Positions 41,320 to 54,445 of a DNA stretch of 64,000 nt are shown here, one piece after another. Where the stretch lies: NCBI RefSeq assembly GCF_000006405.1, contig NW_003200738.1:203777-267776 (forward strand), read 5' to 3'. The position numbers and the translations under genes are program-made. Origin of the DNA: Perkinsus marinus ATCC 50983 (taxonomy: Eukaryota; Perkinsozoa; Perkinsida; Perkinsidae). The notes under the pieces are model-generated. The model had not been told where the DNA came from, ran no database searches, and worked only from the letters and a program-made list of their open reading frames with translations. Position 1 is the stretch's first letter; each line of letters starts with the position of its first letter.

Positions 41320-42788
41320 ATAACAATGAACTACTGGAGGGACCAATAGATTTATCAAGACCACATCCCTTCTCCGAAAACCAGGTGTCCAGCGAAAAGA
41401 ACAGCTATGAAGAGCCTTGGCTCTGTCGAGCGTAGCATTCATTAACACACTTCAACCACGCTCGTCTTACAGTTGGATAATTTTTGCATGTGCTTGTGCT
41501 CATTCTGAGCACGCGTGCACAAGGTCGGATAGATAACAGAAAGCGGCAGCATGAACAACGACGCCAACTACTGCCGCAGTAGTTATGCTCAACTGTGATA
41601 TGAAAGTTTATCGGTCCATGTCAGTTCATTAGGCTAGTGTTGTGAGAGAGATGCCCAGATATCATGCAACACGATAACTTTGCATGGTGCATGGCGCACA
41701 CTGCGTAGGCGCACAATGCAGTGAGGAAGCTGCGTCGTTGACCTACAGTTTCTTCTAGAAGAAATTCCAACTTTTCGAACCTTGTATATTCTGCAACTGT
41801 TGTCTTGATTAGACCAACAGTCCTGACGTATATTTTGCCGAGACCTCAGCCTGTCGTCCAGACCTCAAGTCACAGACCGTGCGTCCCACGCACTGCTTGT
41901 GAGCACGTGCTGCTGTGAATTTCGTGGCGAGTGACTTTTTAAGCAGCGTCGTGCATGAGAAACCCCAACTTAAGGCGAATAAGAAGATCTCCTCAAGCTC
42001 TTCACTCTTTCTAAGCACTCAGTGAAACACTCAACGTCGGGTTCTAGCGTTCTTCAGGGCCTCCAGAACGCTGATGCTACCGTCCTGTCTCTTATTTCTA
42101 TGATGCACGCATGCGCATCAGCCTGACCTAGTGATGCACTATCGGCCATCCTCTCTTCATCTGGCCTACACTCGATCTACTCAAGCCCTCTCAGTGCTTT
42201 CTATCGTCAGTACGTACTTGTATCTTTTCTTCGTGTCTAGTGGTGCCAGAGGGATTCGAGCGAAACAGAAACGCACCTTAGCTACACTCTCACAGCAAGA
42301 ATCACATCAAGAACAACGTCCCGTGAGAGAGCAGGAAAATCCTCTATGTTTACGCGCTATGGAATTATGTGAGATCCCGCGAGAACGAGAACGAGAGGCA
42401 TTGTGCGTTTGACACTCCAAGTGTCATGTCTATCTCGCATGAGGAAATTATGATCAGTTACGATCTCATGCCCAAAGTGTGACACTTCAAGTGTCAACGA
42501 CTCTTATGAAAATAAGTTGAACGATGAGAGGTTTTCAGTGGACCAAGAGAAAATCAATTTCCAGGCTCACAAGGAGCGAGCGAGCCGACTCATTGGAAAT
42601 GCATGGCAAGAGGCATGTAAATGAGAGCCTTCCATCGCGTGGATACCTATCCTATCCGGATGCCATCACAGTGATGCAACCAGTAGGTGAGCTATAAATG
42701 ATAGCATGAGACCGTGAATTGAAGAGTGTCTGTGCTCTGGGAGTGGCAAGTCTCGATTAGCAGAGAATTCTAAGCTCAACACAACACT
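41320..42788. other. intergenic with duplicated palindrome
   Basis: No gene is supported; one plus-strand frame (42131-42412) has a hydrophobic stretch but no family. The palindrome at 42411-42425 recurs at 42481-42495. Confidence 0.5.
42411..42495. repeat. duplicated 15-bp palindrome
   Basis: GACACTCCAAGTGTC at 42411-42425 and GACACTTCAAGTGTC at 42481-42495 differ by one base, each a hairpin or dyad site 70 bp apart. They could be binding sites for a dimeric regulator. Confidence 0.6.
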
Positions 42789-44533
42789 CTATCCAAACAG
42801 TGTCAATTGAAGATTGAATGCCGTTTTCTTTGCCACAATTTTTGACGCGTTCGAAAGGCACGAGTAGATACCGGAGTTGACGGCCTTGAGGAAGGGCCAG
42901 ATGAGAAAGGTGGCGACCCCACCAAGTCCACGCCGACCCCTACCTGAAGACTTTCCCAGTAGGAGCATCATCTTGGGGTGTCGCAGAGCTACCGCTTTGA
43001 ATAGACGTATCCACTTCTCAGTCTCTCGAGCGTTCCTACACCGCATAACGACTTCAGGCTGACCGCATGCGTGGGAGCATCGGAAGAGCTTCAGCTGGCT
43101 ATGACATGCAGGTGAGCGATCATCGTCGTCATCGGATACGACAATGGCCACCTGGAATGCTGAGCTGTTAAGGGAGTGTGAGGAGGTGGAGATTCACTTT
43201 CATAGAGTCCTTCGAGAAGGACAGGATAGGCTCAGGCTCATCGGGCTCGGCAAACACATTGATGTCGGTTAGCGACACGCAGATATACGCGTACCTCAGC
43301 AGTGCCTCTCAGCGTATCATTCGTAGCGAGAAGTTAACCAGCGTATGTTACTCGAGTTCTCCCTGATGACGCTGCTGCTTCCGCGGTGTAATCGCAACCA
43401 GACCCCCACCGACACAGGCAGTAAGTCTTGCGAGAACTCTGCTTATGGACTTCTCTAAGAGTGCCCATTGACCAGCCTGATCGGAAGATCCATCGAAAGG
43501 ATAAACACAAGGAGCTCACTCTCTCCTCGGCATCGTCCGCTCTAACCTTAGCACTCGACAATTCGCCCTTCAAGACTTGAACCTGGGCTCTCAAGTCCTC
43601 AACTGAGGGAAGCTCCCCTCGAGAGGTGCGCATGTTGCTGGTCATCAACTCCGACATACGTCTAAGCTCCTGCGAGGGACATGCCCGAAATCAGTTCTCC
43701 ATCGCTGATTCATAACCTACCTTATCCTGTTTTCTTATAATTTCCTCCATCTCCATCACTCGTGCTTCAAGGTTCATCGTAGATCCTGAACTATGATCCT
43801 GAGCAAAGTGGGCATGTGTCGCTGCTGGGCATAGTCCACTCACCTGAGACTGTTGGTCAAGACTCCTGCGACGTGATCGTCTAAGTTCTCTCTCGAGCCC
43901 ATCGATACGGTCGGTACTCTCTCGCAACAGAGCCCTATAGCGATCATTCTCCTGGCGCAACCGGAGGACCTAGGCGGTGTGATCACGACACGTGATCCCG
44001 CTGGCTCACTTCCTCAGTGGCATCTGCTGTGTCCGGTAGTGGTGACGGGCTCCAGCTATTACCGTCACCATGAATGCGCTCAGGAGCGTTATGGGACCCA
44101 TCTAGGTGGCTATGGGAGGTGGCTTCTGCTTGCGGGGACGTATGTGGGGTCGATTGCTCGTCATGAACTTCTGGATTTTTAGTCGGTTGCCGAGCCCACC
44201 CAGACGAAGGTGATGCCCCGAGTGATGGGTGTATGGTAGTCCTTGAGACACCTTCCTCATCTCGACCACCTGTTGGTCGCCTAGCAATGCGTGTCGCACT
44301 ACGGTTACACGATGACCAGGAGGCCGAACCTGAGCATCTCAGATGGATGAGGTTGATACGATATGGGATATCCGTGAAAGGTTTTGTCTACTGTGATCTT
44401 CAACTGTTGACCCTCGTCTAGAAGGCTCTCGAGTCGTTGATGAGTCTATCTCGGTTTGGAGTGCATTAACGCGTCTCTGCAATTCCTTCAGTCGAGCTGA
44501 TGTGGGGGATTGTGCTCGCTGCCGACCTTGCAT
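42789..44533 (-). CDS. coiled-coil and PH-like domain protein (multi-exon)
   Basis: ATG 44533 opens with MQGRQRAQSPTSARLKELQR. Successive minus-strand exons encode coiled coils: RYRALLRESTDRIDGLEREL (about 43860-43960), NLEARVMEMEEIIRKQDK (about 43722-43780) and LRAQVQVLKGELSSAKVRAD (about 43525-43640). The C-terminal part reads YAYICVSLTDINVFAEPDE and LSFSKDSMK (about 43195-43310), then VAIVVSDDDDD, CRNARETEKWIRLFKAVALR. The final Trp-containing helix and the strand spacing are those of a PH domain. It probably links a membrane or scaffold to a coiled-coil partner. Exon borders are partly resolved (SMK|VAIV is in phase). Confidence 0.6.
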
Positions 44534-45305
44534 GGTTAAGTTTCCATAAAGTCAGGTCATGCTGAAGGATATTCCATAATTCTAGAGGGCTCTAACCCTT
44601 GCGACCTTCCCATGAAATACCAAGATTGCTCCATGAATGCGAAGAATCGAATTCACAAGCTCGATAACACAACTTCCATGTATTTTCATGTAGGTTCCCA
44701 TTTTTAATGAGGAAACTGTCGTTAGCAACTCACCGAATCGAGATGATGCCAGCGGTATGGACGGATATATCCGTACTTGTAACATTGAAACACATCCAAC
44801 ATTGACTGATGAAGGTCGCGCTCCTGATACAGAGAAGCGGACGTTTAGAACAGTTTTCTTTCAGAAACCGCCAGTGGAGGAAATAATGTTTTTTCATTCT
44901 CACAAAGTGGAAATTCACAACCTATCTCGAAGGCCTCAGAAATCATCCAAGACCCAAAACAACCAACGATCTAGGATGACTCCCATAACGACACGAAGTG
45001 ATCTGCTATGACGCTCGACCACAGAAGGGGGCAATCTGTTGTACCTCACTAAGCAATTATTGACCTCACCCACTTTTAACACGACCCCGACTGAACAGAA
45101 GCATTGTCGCTATCAACACTCAGGTCAAAACGACATTCACACGAAATACTCGACTGCATCCTATATTGGACCAGCAGACCGTGAATAACGCTGATGAAAT
45201 CTACAATGTAGAAAGTATCATCAACCCTTCCTGACTTCTCATCAACAGATCGTCGAAGTATGTATATATTGAAGGTCTATTATGGATTATCTGAATTCAT
45301 ATTTC
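44534..45305. other. intergenic, nothing recognised
   Basis: About 770 bp upstream of the PH-like gene and downstream of PDI; no supported gene. Confidence 0.5.
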
Positions 45306-46839
45306 TTACAGTTCCTCGCCCTTATCGGCCTCAGAGTCCTCCTCCTCGTGAGCAGCCTTGCCGGCAGCAACGCGCTCCTTCAGACCCTCTGAGTTCGAGT
45401 GGTGCTCCTCAATCCACTCCCACATGCCCTCAGCCTCACGAGGACCATCGTACTTGATAGGCTCAGTCTCACCAGCCTTCACATAGAAGAGACTAGGGAA
45501 GCCTTCCCAGGAGATGCTCTCAACAGGAGAGTCATTGGCAGTGCCATCCATCTTAGAGAGCACGACCATGTCATCGAGACCTGACTCAGCGATCTTCGTA
45601 GCAACCTTCTCGTACTCAGGGGCAAGCCTCTTGCAATGACCACACCAAGGGGCGTAGACTTCAAAGAGAACATCCTTGTTGGGCTGGAACACGTCCTCCA
45701 CTAGAGTGGACCCAACGACAACGTGGATGGGCTCGTCTTGAGAGCTGGGCACAGGCTCAGATTTCAATGTCGGCTCAATAGAACCGTCAAGAACATTCTT
45801 CAAGAACTCGTCGACCTTGGGAGCAGTCATCTCACCAGTGTAGAGATATTTCAGCTTGTCACCAGCCTTCTTGTTAACAGCAAGAGTAGGAAGCTCAGTC
45901 ACACCAAGCACACCCTCGAGGAACCTCTTGAACTGAATAGTATCAATGTAGAGGAAGGCGAACTGGTCCTTGAACTCCTCGGCTACTTCCTTAATGAGAG
46001 GACGATATTCGTCGGCGACCTTCTCAAGATCATCGCTGGACTCCATCTCGAGACAGGCCCAGACAAGACCCTTTCCAGAGGTCATGTACTTCTCGTAAGT
46101 CTCACCGTCGAGAACACCGAAAAGAGGAAGTGTGTTGTCATCGAGGCACTTCTTGAGACCATCAAAAGTAAGATCATCACAAGCGACAGGCTCCTCACTC
46201 TTATGCTGAACACTCACAGTCGGCTTCTCAGTGTCAACCGCAACATGGTAGAAGGTGAACTCCGTCCTCTTCCTAGCAGCAATCTCCTCGAAGTCAGTAG
46301 AGGCTTCAGGCCCCTCATAAACACAGATAGGCTTCGTGCCGGCCTGCTCCTCAGCCAGCTTACGACTGCTGATTTCCTTAACAGCAGGACCAGTCATCTC
46401 AGTGCACCAACTCTTGATCTCAACCGCAGTACGTCCACCACTGTACTCTGACTTCTCACCATCAACGAACCAGAACATCGTAGGGAAACCTCTAATGCCA
46501 TACTCCTGAGCCATCTTCTTATTAGCAGTGGCATCGATCTCAGCAAGCACCAGCTCCTCCTCGCCCATCTCCTCAGCGAGCTCATTAGCAGCCTGCTCGA
46601 ACTCGGGAGCAAGTCGCTTGCAGTGACCACACCAGGGAGCGTAGAACTTCACCAAAGAGTATCTGATGAGGAAATGATCACAATCACACGTAGGAGGAAG
46701 AGTAAGCCGGCCCTTACTTGTGACCCTTGACGAAGTCGTCCATAGTGTCATCACTCAGCTGGTGAACTTTCGACTCCGACTCAGCAGCGGCGAAAGCCAC
46801 GGCAGCAATTGCTGCAAAAACTGCGGTGAATTTAACCAT
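45306..46839 (-). CDS. protein disulfide isomerase
   Basis: Exons 46718-46839 and 45306-46662 (55-nt intron) give 492 residues. The signal peptide FTAVFAAIAAVAFAAAES opens the protein. Two thioredoxin-type domains, each with FYAPWCGHCK/VYAPWCGHCKRLAPE, lie near residues 50 and 375, with two inactive b domains between (about 150-340). This is the classical a-b-b'-a' order. An acidic tail ends KGEEL, an ER-retention variant of KDEL. The enzyme forms and rearranges disulfides of secretory proteins in the ER. Length and order are as expected; the intron splits the first domain just before its active site. Confidence 0.97.
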
Positions 46840-47711
46840 GAGAAACAATAGAAACTCACTAACATTTACAGCACTACAAACTACCTCCCCCACTTCACAA
46901 TCTCCAGAGTCTAGAACCATATGGGAGGTTATTTCCTGGCTGCAACGAAACCCAATATTCTTTCAACAAGTACGACCCCATCACGAACAAGGTCTTTAGC
47001 GCTAAAGGATGCCACACACAAACATGGCGCTGGAGACAAGTACCCGAATGAGAACGACCACAACGACCAACGCTGGTGTTTGTAGCTTTGTGACGCGTGA
47101 CACAAAAAAGGAGACAGAGCTGACGTGTGATTCTCTTCTTTTCATGGCTGCAAGCTGTGAATTCTCTACTCCTCATTACACTCCTATTCAACCCACTCGG
47201 GAACCTTACATGGTGTTTTAGAATGTCTACCGAATGCAACAATATACGAAAATGGAATGCGAATGAACATACCCTGTTGGACCGTGTAAGGGCACTCTCT
47301 GTGGGGATAGGATTATTTGAATCACTTCAGAAGAAATTACACGCCTGTCGACAGAATCGTTCTCAACAACCCAACTTTTGTCAATGTGTCCCCACCGAGC
47401 TAGTCTCGACTTACAACAACACAAAACGTCGTCAACAATAACAGAAACACACCAGAAAAGACCTCATCATGCAGTCAGCTCAACACGGTCTTCTCTTCGA
47501 CGCCTCCTCCGTAAAGCAACAGCAGCAGCAAGACGCCTTGTTTGCCTGACAGCCAATCACACGGTGAACCACTAGAGTCCAATACTCACTTATGCGAGGC
47601 ACCGCTAGCAGCAAACATCGCTCCGCTAGCCGTTATACTCCTTTTTCGCCGTTTTGGTGTGAAACTCGTGATAGCCCGCGCATATTGACGCAAGACCTTC
47701 TCAAGAGACCT
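46840..47711. other. intergenic, nothing recognised
   Basis: Open frames on both strands here look random. It probably contains the PDI promoter (46840 upward). Confidence 0.5.
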
Positions 47712-50700
47712 TTAACGAGCCCCCAGACTAGCATTCCCTACCCGCGACGTTATCCCCTTATGGTCCTCCATCAGACTCCCCATATTGCCCAACCTCAACT
47801 GCACTGTCGCTTCATAGAGCTCCTCCAGCAACTTGTGAGTAGTCGTTTGGGACCTCACCTCTGAACAACCACAGCTGTCCTCAGTCCAGCACAATACAAC
47901 CCACCGTTCAAGTGCTTTACAATGAGCCGTACCACTTCAGCTGCACCAACAGTGTCATGAACGCCAGTAAGTGCCGCATAAAGGGCACACTTTGTAGGCA
48001 ACTGCGTTATACCACACTTCCGTCAACTCATGCCAAGGAACTCCCTACACTGTAACTAGCCGCCTCGTACACAATCGCAGTACTGAGCTCCTTGAGAGAC
48101 CTCGGAGACGCCAAACTACCATATCTGAAAGCTTCTGTCCTTACTACTTACTCCACCCATCTTGCGCGATTGCGCATGCGTGCAGAGCTAATGAGGCGCC
48201 ATCTCTAATACGTTGAAGCCGAGATCTTCACAACTCTCCACGGTAGAGAACTCCATGTGGTTAATGGTATACAACATTTGACCAATTACAGTATGAAGAA
48301 TCGGAACATGTACGACATATGTGGTCGGAAAATATGCACATATGAAAATTCCAAGACGAAATTTTTGAGAAGTTCTGCTGGTTTTTTCATTTACACGAAT
48401 TCGAGTGGGAATGTACAGAAACCAACAATGTGAATTTACCAAAATTTCCTCGAAATTTCCATATTATCACCGACACACATACAGTTGGCCATGTGTACAC
48501 CTCCCCACACTGGAAGGTGGTCACGACCAATACCCCACTACTGATCGTACATCAACCTAACATGCCTCGGTTCGAGCTCTCTTGACAACTTAGTTTTAAT
48601 CCTCCCAGATAAAGTCTTCATCGTAGAAGTTACAATAGTCTCATCACAAGCTCCTAAGGCAGCCCACGCCCGACACATATCCCCCAGTGTCGCACCTGAG
48701 TGGCCCCATCCAATACCAACAACACCCCTACACCCACTTTCACTGCTTGCTATCAAATCTGCTAGACGGAGCAGTCGGGAGTCATGACCCCCCGGTAGAG
48801 CCAATAGCTGCATCCATACGGACACCACAGACGGCAACTGCGACTCCTACGACTAAGCATCTCATCGACACCTCATCTATACGCACCTACTCTCAACCCA
48901 CCGAGGATCTTGGTCTCGTCCAGCTCAGTGACCATCACTGCGGCGAGCTCCACCGGAGCCACCTCAGCCAAGACCTTGATCGCCCTTACGCGACTTCCCT
49001 TAGATGATGCAGCAAGAGTCGGACATATCTTCTTGCACACCTCTGTGGTCAACTTCTGTTCTATACTGTACCTATCTACTGACTTGGGACATTCCCACAT
49101 AGGAACCCTGACCCGAGAGCGATACTCTCCAACACCGCCAGCATTTCCTCCTCATTGAACCGCCCTTCAACCGCTAGAGCATCGACGATTTCACTCAATG
49201 CTCGCGTGAATAATCTCCTTGAGTCTTCTTGATCAGTTGTCATCAATACACCAGACTTGACAAGGCCTTCCAACACCATTACAGGGCTCGTAAACCGCTC
49301 TGAGAAATAAACTAGAACGCGTCGTACTCCTAAACGTAGCGATATTGTTAAGCAGTGTTGAAATATATATTCGCTTTCCTCAGCTGAGCTCAGGAGTTTT
49401 CTTACTCATTTATACACTAATTCTAATAGCAACAATTTCGTCAAAAATCCCATATTGTCACCAACACATGTATTTGACCATATGCATATTTCCCCACTCT
49501 GGTGTTACCTATTTCGTCTGACTTCACCACGAGCTGCCCGACCATCTCCCGAACGAGCTCCTTTGCGTCGACTCTGGCAATCTCACTATTTCCCAACGAT
49601 GAGCAACTGCCGACCAGAAGTGTCACTAAAGTGGAGGAGTCCAAATCTGCACTCCTTCCATAAACCGCCTTCAGAAAGCGCATGAACGGCTCTGGTTCCG
49701 TAGGGTACGGACAACGATACGCTAGCAGAGAGCTCAGTAGAGTCTTCACATCCCCAACAGTGAAGGAGCTCAGCTGAGTGCAAACTCCATCTACCAGAAA
49801 CGACTCGAAATAATGACTGTCCCTCACATCGAACCTGTGCGGGAATGACCACATAGGGTTCACGGTGCACCCACCTTTCCAAAAGCTGTGGGAACTGTGC
49901 CAACTCTGAGGGGGGTACGGAGGCGAACTCTTCCCGATATGAACGTATGATCCGCCTGAAAGTAAAAGCCCAAGTAGCACCTCTGAATCTCAGCGCGAAT
50001 CTTAGGGTCCACAATGGAAGATACAGATTAGGTCCATTCAGCGACCATTCCAAGCCCCAGTGAACTCACGTGAACGTCCTCAATCGAAGCAAACGGCCCA
50101 CCCGTAGCAGCACTTCGACAAGACCTTCACCGTAATAGCCGCGCTAAGAGTGTCCAGATTCACTCTAGTATAATCAACCCCAAGCGCCTACCTTAGTGAT
50201 AGCCGCCACGGCTCGCTGATAGTACGGCAAGAAGCCCTCACGAGCCACTTTGACCTTCGAGAAGTACTTCATCGTTTTCATCGACTCAGCCAACTCCTTG
50301 AGAAACTCCTTAATCTCCATATCTAATCAAACTACACCTCATCAGTCTACCAACATCGTCCTACCTCCGTCCAGCACAGCCGTTAACGCCGCCTGATGGA
50401 CCTGCAGTACGCCTTCTAGCATTCTCTCCGTCACCTCCACCCCACTGTGCCGCAGATATGCTACTGCTCGAACCTAGGACAAGGGATCATGTGAAGAACG
50501 AGAAGTGTGGTAAGTAATTTCAACTCAAATAAAAGAACTTCCTATTCATATGAAGGACCGATCTGTCCAAAGCCCATGTCCCTTATTACTGCAGCCTCCA
50601 TGCTTAGCCGTCGTCGTAGCTGCTGAGCATCCCCCTCCTCTAGTAACCCCTGTAGCAGGGTCTTGACCTCCTCCAAAGTAACCACCTTGGTGATGCTAGC

Positions 50701-51332
50701 CATCGACTCCACCTCCATATCGGGTAACTCTACCGCCAGGAACGCTCGAGGAATCTGCAGCACATACACTACAAATACCAAAACTTCGTCATCAACTCAG
50801 AAATTTCAATCCTGCCAAACTCGGTGAAATCATAAAGAATATAATAAAAAATGATCCCCTTCAGAATTCGAGCGAGAGTTGAAAATACTTTCGACTTTTT
50901 CTCATCGCGTCAACATCCTCCTACCCAAACTGCATAGTTCGAACATACGTTGACTCAAGAGTTTCCTCGCTCCTTATAGAAGTTCACCTACGAGTCCTGC
51001 TACTAAAATTCCTCATAATTTTCACCAACACATGTAGTTGATCATATGCGTCTCCTCCCAAAATACCATGGCAGCAGCCAGACAAGCCCCTGAGGGGTCC
51101 GCCAACTTCCTTTCGTCTGACCTCAATACCTCTGTTAACTCTACTGCCATCTGCATCGACATGTCACCATGCAAAGGACCCTAGCCCAGCTCACCTCATC
51201 TGTGAGCTTTCTACTCCTCATAGCGCTGATGAACACAGCAAAACTCGACTCGCCTACTTCAGCTGAAGCGAATCTCCGGAAGAGGTACCCCGGCAAACTG
51301 CCACATCGTCCCCACCCCTGCCGTAATAACAT
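47712..51332 (-). CDS. mitochondrion-targeted helical-repeat protein (FASTK/OPR-like, tentative)
   Basis: Exon 1 (51195-51332) begins MLLRQGWGRCGSLPGYLFRR then FAS, a typical mitochondrial presequence. A 44-nt intron leads to MAVELTEVLRSDERKL. About a dozen more exons run to TAA at 47712, e.g. VVTLEEVKTLLQGLLEEGDA (50.6 kb), FTVGDVKTLLSSLLAYRCPY (49.7 kb), AKELVREMVGQLVVKSDEI (49.5 kb), ARALSEIVDALAVE-type (49.2 kb), LGDMCRAWAALGACDETIVT (48.65 kb), AAEVVRLIVKHLNGG (47.95 kb) and LLEELYEATVQLRLGN (47.85 kb). Repeated paired helices of about 35-40 residues suggest an organelle RNA-binding solenoid, as in FASTK, RAP or OPR proteins. No terminal RAP motif was identified. Three introns hold family B elements. 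Confidence 0.6.
48317..48512. mobile_element. family B element in the helical-repeat gene
   Basis: The right end GTACACCTCCCCACACTGG and inner CACACATACAGTTGGCCATG are family B. The left end near 48317 (GTGGTCGGAAAATATGCAC) is degenerate. Confidence 0.6.
49353..49501. mobile_element. family B element in the helical-repeat gene
   Basis: The left end CAGTGTTGAAATATATAT and right end TGCATATTTCCCCACTCTGG are inverted. It shares CAGCTGAGCTCAGGAG and ACACATGTATTTGACCATA with the other copies. 149 bp. Confidence 0.8.
50930..51063. mobile_element. degenerate family B element in the helical-repeat gene
   Basis: Inner CACATGTAGTTGATCATATG and AGTTTCCTCGCTCCTTATAG match family B; the ends have decayed. 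It occupies the second intron of the gene. Confidence 0.55.
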
Positions 51333-51849
51333 GAAACTAGATGTAGATTTTCAGCCAGTATTAAAGTAACTCAACTCGCAAGGTGAAAATGAAAATAAGC
51401 TATTCCCATCATCACCACCACAATGACGATCAGACTAAATAGCAGCTGCTGGCTGATGAACAGCACTTAAGATTGATCTATAGTCGAGTTCAGGTTGTCG
51501 GAATCAACACAATTAGCTCTCTTTAGATGCGGGGCAGTGTTCATTCGCTGGCCAACATTCGCTGTGTAAAACCCAGTAAAAACTCATCCTAGCAACACCA
51601 GCGGAGTCGGCTATATCCGAGAGCCTCCATCAGCCAGGGTTAGAAAGCACATATTGCTATAGAACTCTTCATCATGCTACAACTACTACCATTATCATGG
51701 TCCTCATTACCACGCCTTGGCCTTCTCGACGACCCACGAGGCGACTGAACAGATAAGGATGATCGTCGCACAACACATCTATGAAAACGATCCCTATGAC
51801 CAATGCCTCCATTATTTCGGCTTACGCCAAGGGGAGTACACTACAAAGC

Positions 51850-52023
51850 CAGTGTGGGGAGATATGCACATAGTTAACTATATATGTCGGTGACAATATG
51901 AAACTTTTTAGGAAATTTCGGGGAAATTAATGTTTTTTTCTGAACACTTCCACTTGAATTTGTATATACGCCCCTTAGATCAGCGAGAAAACTCCCGAGC
52001 TCAGCTGAGGTAAGCGAACACTG
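51850..52023. mobile_element. family B element, reverse orientation
   Basis: Begins CAGTGTGGGGAGATATGCAC and ends GTAAGCGAACACTG. The inside holds AGCTCAGCTGAGG and ACTATATATGTCGGTGACAA, the reverse of the core in other copies. 174 bp. Confidence 0.8.
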
Positions 52024-52051
52024 TACAAAGTAGCAGCACGTACTTACCGGT

Positions 52052-52216
52052 TTAAACACATCCCTCCCCCCTATGGTACCTCCGTGCCCATATTACCGGA
52101 TCAGACTGCCGCCGCCGCCTCCGTCGGGGTTGTCGTCGAGGTCTTCTACTGCTACTATCTGCATTATCCTTCACAGAGTGGCTGGACCTCTCCTCCTCCT
52201 CCTCAGTGCACTCTGG

Positions 52217-52249
<33 letters not shown>

Positions 52250-52390
52250 CATTCGTGTTGTTGTTGGACGATAGCAGCTCCTCATCTCAGAAGAGGTCAT
52301 CTCTCGTAGCTCATGAATAGGAGTTAGAGTACCCCGAGGTGTGGTATGGTCATGATGATAATACGGCCTAACAACAGTAGCCGAAATCAT
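52052..52390 (-). CDS. Ser- and Arg-rich frame over a trinucleotide repeat (doubtful)
   Basis: 112 codons with PYYHHDHTTPRGTLTPIHEL, a run of about 12 Ser from the ATG/GAT repeat, acidic TEEEEERS and RRPRRQPRRRRRRQS. The non-repeat parts look protein-like. Start, splicing and function are unknown. Confidence 0.25.
52216..52250. repeat. (GAT)n microsatellite
   Basis: About 11 perfect units (GATGATGATGATGATGATGA). Confidence 0.9.
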
Positions 52391-52418
52391 CGCTAACCAC
52401 TTCCTTGCTTAAGAAAAG

Positions 52419-52419
<1 letters not shown>

Positions 52420-52491
<72 letters not shown>
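52420..52491. repeat. (TAC)n microsatellite
   Basis: About 24 perfect trinucleotide units, the same motif as the poly-Ser tract of the CHAT gene. Confidence 0.95.
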
Positions 52492-54445
52492 CTCCTTCCA
52501 CTTCGACTTAGTTGTTGTTGATGATTATGATACACCAAACCACCACAGAGTGGCGGCCTCCCCCCACTCCTCCACATATAGAGTGCGCTAGAGTTAGTAC
52601 TCGTCCCAGAGGACATAGTGCCATCCGATACTGAGCTCTTATCACTACAGTTGGAGCCCACAGGAGATGGACAACTACAACTTCGACGATAGCATCGAAT
52701 AGTCCTCCAAGACGGGCAAGTACGGATGAGAATCTTCTTATAGTGATGATGACCTACGATAGGACTAAAACTCCCAATGACAGTAGTAGGTTAGTACTCG
52801 AATAAAATGACTTATGTCGCACAAAATCGTCGTCGTCGTCGCGGACCTTCACACATATGTGACTCGCAACACATCCCATATCGGTCGATGTTGACTCCTG
52901 CTCTACGCAGTCGAGCAAGCAAGCGGAACAAACCAAGCAAACCTACAAAGTCAGTAACTGTTTAGTTCAGAAGGGACTTGCGGTGATCTGTCAAGCGACC
53001 AACCCAGGTTCAACCCGAACGTCCTTCAAAAGAGTAATTTTTCTATTCGACTCACTCAAAACCTCCTACCGCTACCACGCCGACATCAAAGTCGAATACA
53101 CTCACCCATACGGTACAAATGAGTATAACAAACAATGGAAAAACGCAACACTGTTAAGATGAGACAGAAATACTCCCTTTGATCACGGTAAGGTACACTA
53201 CACCCTCCTATTGCGGCCAATGGATATACACAATACTCTCTGGCCGATCCGATTCTCCTGGACCGATATGCAGTCGTACGATAGTTGTTATGTTGTCGAG
53301 ATGTAGTATGCAGGGCAATAATCAAATGCAGCAGCTGTCTACGGTGCAGTGAGCGGTAATGTTAGTCACAAATAGAGGCTGTTCACGGAGTCGGCCGGAA
53401 GGGTAATGGAAAATGAAGAGAGGGAAATGTTCCGGGGGTGACGAGCACTCCTTCCTACGAGTGTCAAGAACACTGAAAAGTATGGACCGAATCGATGGTG
53501 TTGGTAGTAGAATATGATGAATGCTATACGGAGGTAGATGAGCTAACATGGAGGAGGAGGAGATGATGTTGTTAGCAGACAGACAAAACGAGAAGGTCGA
53601 GATAGGTTACCTATTTTAGGTATGTCGTCGTATATAGGACAAGGCTTTACTAGCGAGATAGAAGTAGAAGAAGGAGCAGCGCGACTCCTCATGACGATTA
53701 ACCGGAGCGATTTCGTATTGAATCAGAAAAAAAATTATGTGATAATAATCAAAAGTCTCGATACAATAATGTTGAAATACTAGAGCTACTACTCTATCTA
53801 GATGATACCCGACTGCATGCACGTACCTATTCACACACATTACATAGAAGCCTAGGCTAACACCCAAACCCTACCATGCATCTTTGGACCAGTTCGCGAA
53901 TATCTGACTCGTTCACGAGCCTGAGAAACAAGAAACTCGATGAGGCAATTTTATGGTATCGCGACATCACCAATGATCATCATCGTAGATGTTCCGAGTA
54001 GGGATATCGGGCATGACGACTTGGTAGGTCTCGGGAACAGTCGGTAAGCGAATACCAGAACTAATCCTACGTCCACCAACACAGTGGAAGGAAGTTCCAT
54101 GATATACACGTCTTGGCGATGAACTGATAGAATAGAAAACAGATCATGAGAAATAGAGATGGAAAAAGTCGTACTGTGGTTCCTGGAAATCAACTGCTTT
54201 CCTGGTGTAGTTAGAGGGAAAATTCATGTACATAGGAAATCACAAAAGCTGTGATGATAAACGCACTTCGAGAGAACCGCAGGAGGAACAGTCGAATCAC
54301 TAATTACAAAGTAGCCCAATATTAGTCTGTGCTAGCGCAACGCGCTGGCCAGAAAAAGTTCCTGGGAATTGGCGAGCTACTGAGAGCATTTAGGCAATAC
54401 TATTGCTGTCATAAAAACCCTGCACAATTGCCAAAGTCCAAAAGT

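Noticed and set aside
42131-42412. Plus-strand 93-codon frame with a hydrophobic segment
   Set aside because: No splice context, family or second feature to support it.
45399-46451. Plus-strand frames over the PDI gene
   Set aside because: Antisense shadows; PDI is complete and convincing on the minus strand.
53640-54193. Aminopeptidase-like reading of a minus-strand block (RLPTVPETYQVVMPDIP)
   Set aside because: Slight resemblance to M1 aminopeptidase N-termini, but neighbouring blocks on both strands conflict and no zinc motif was found.
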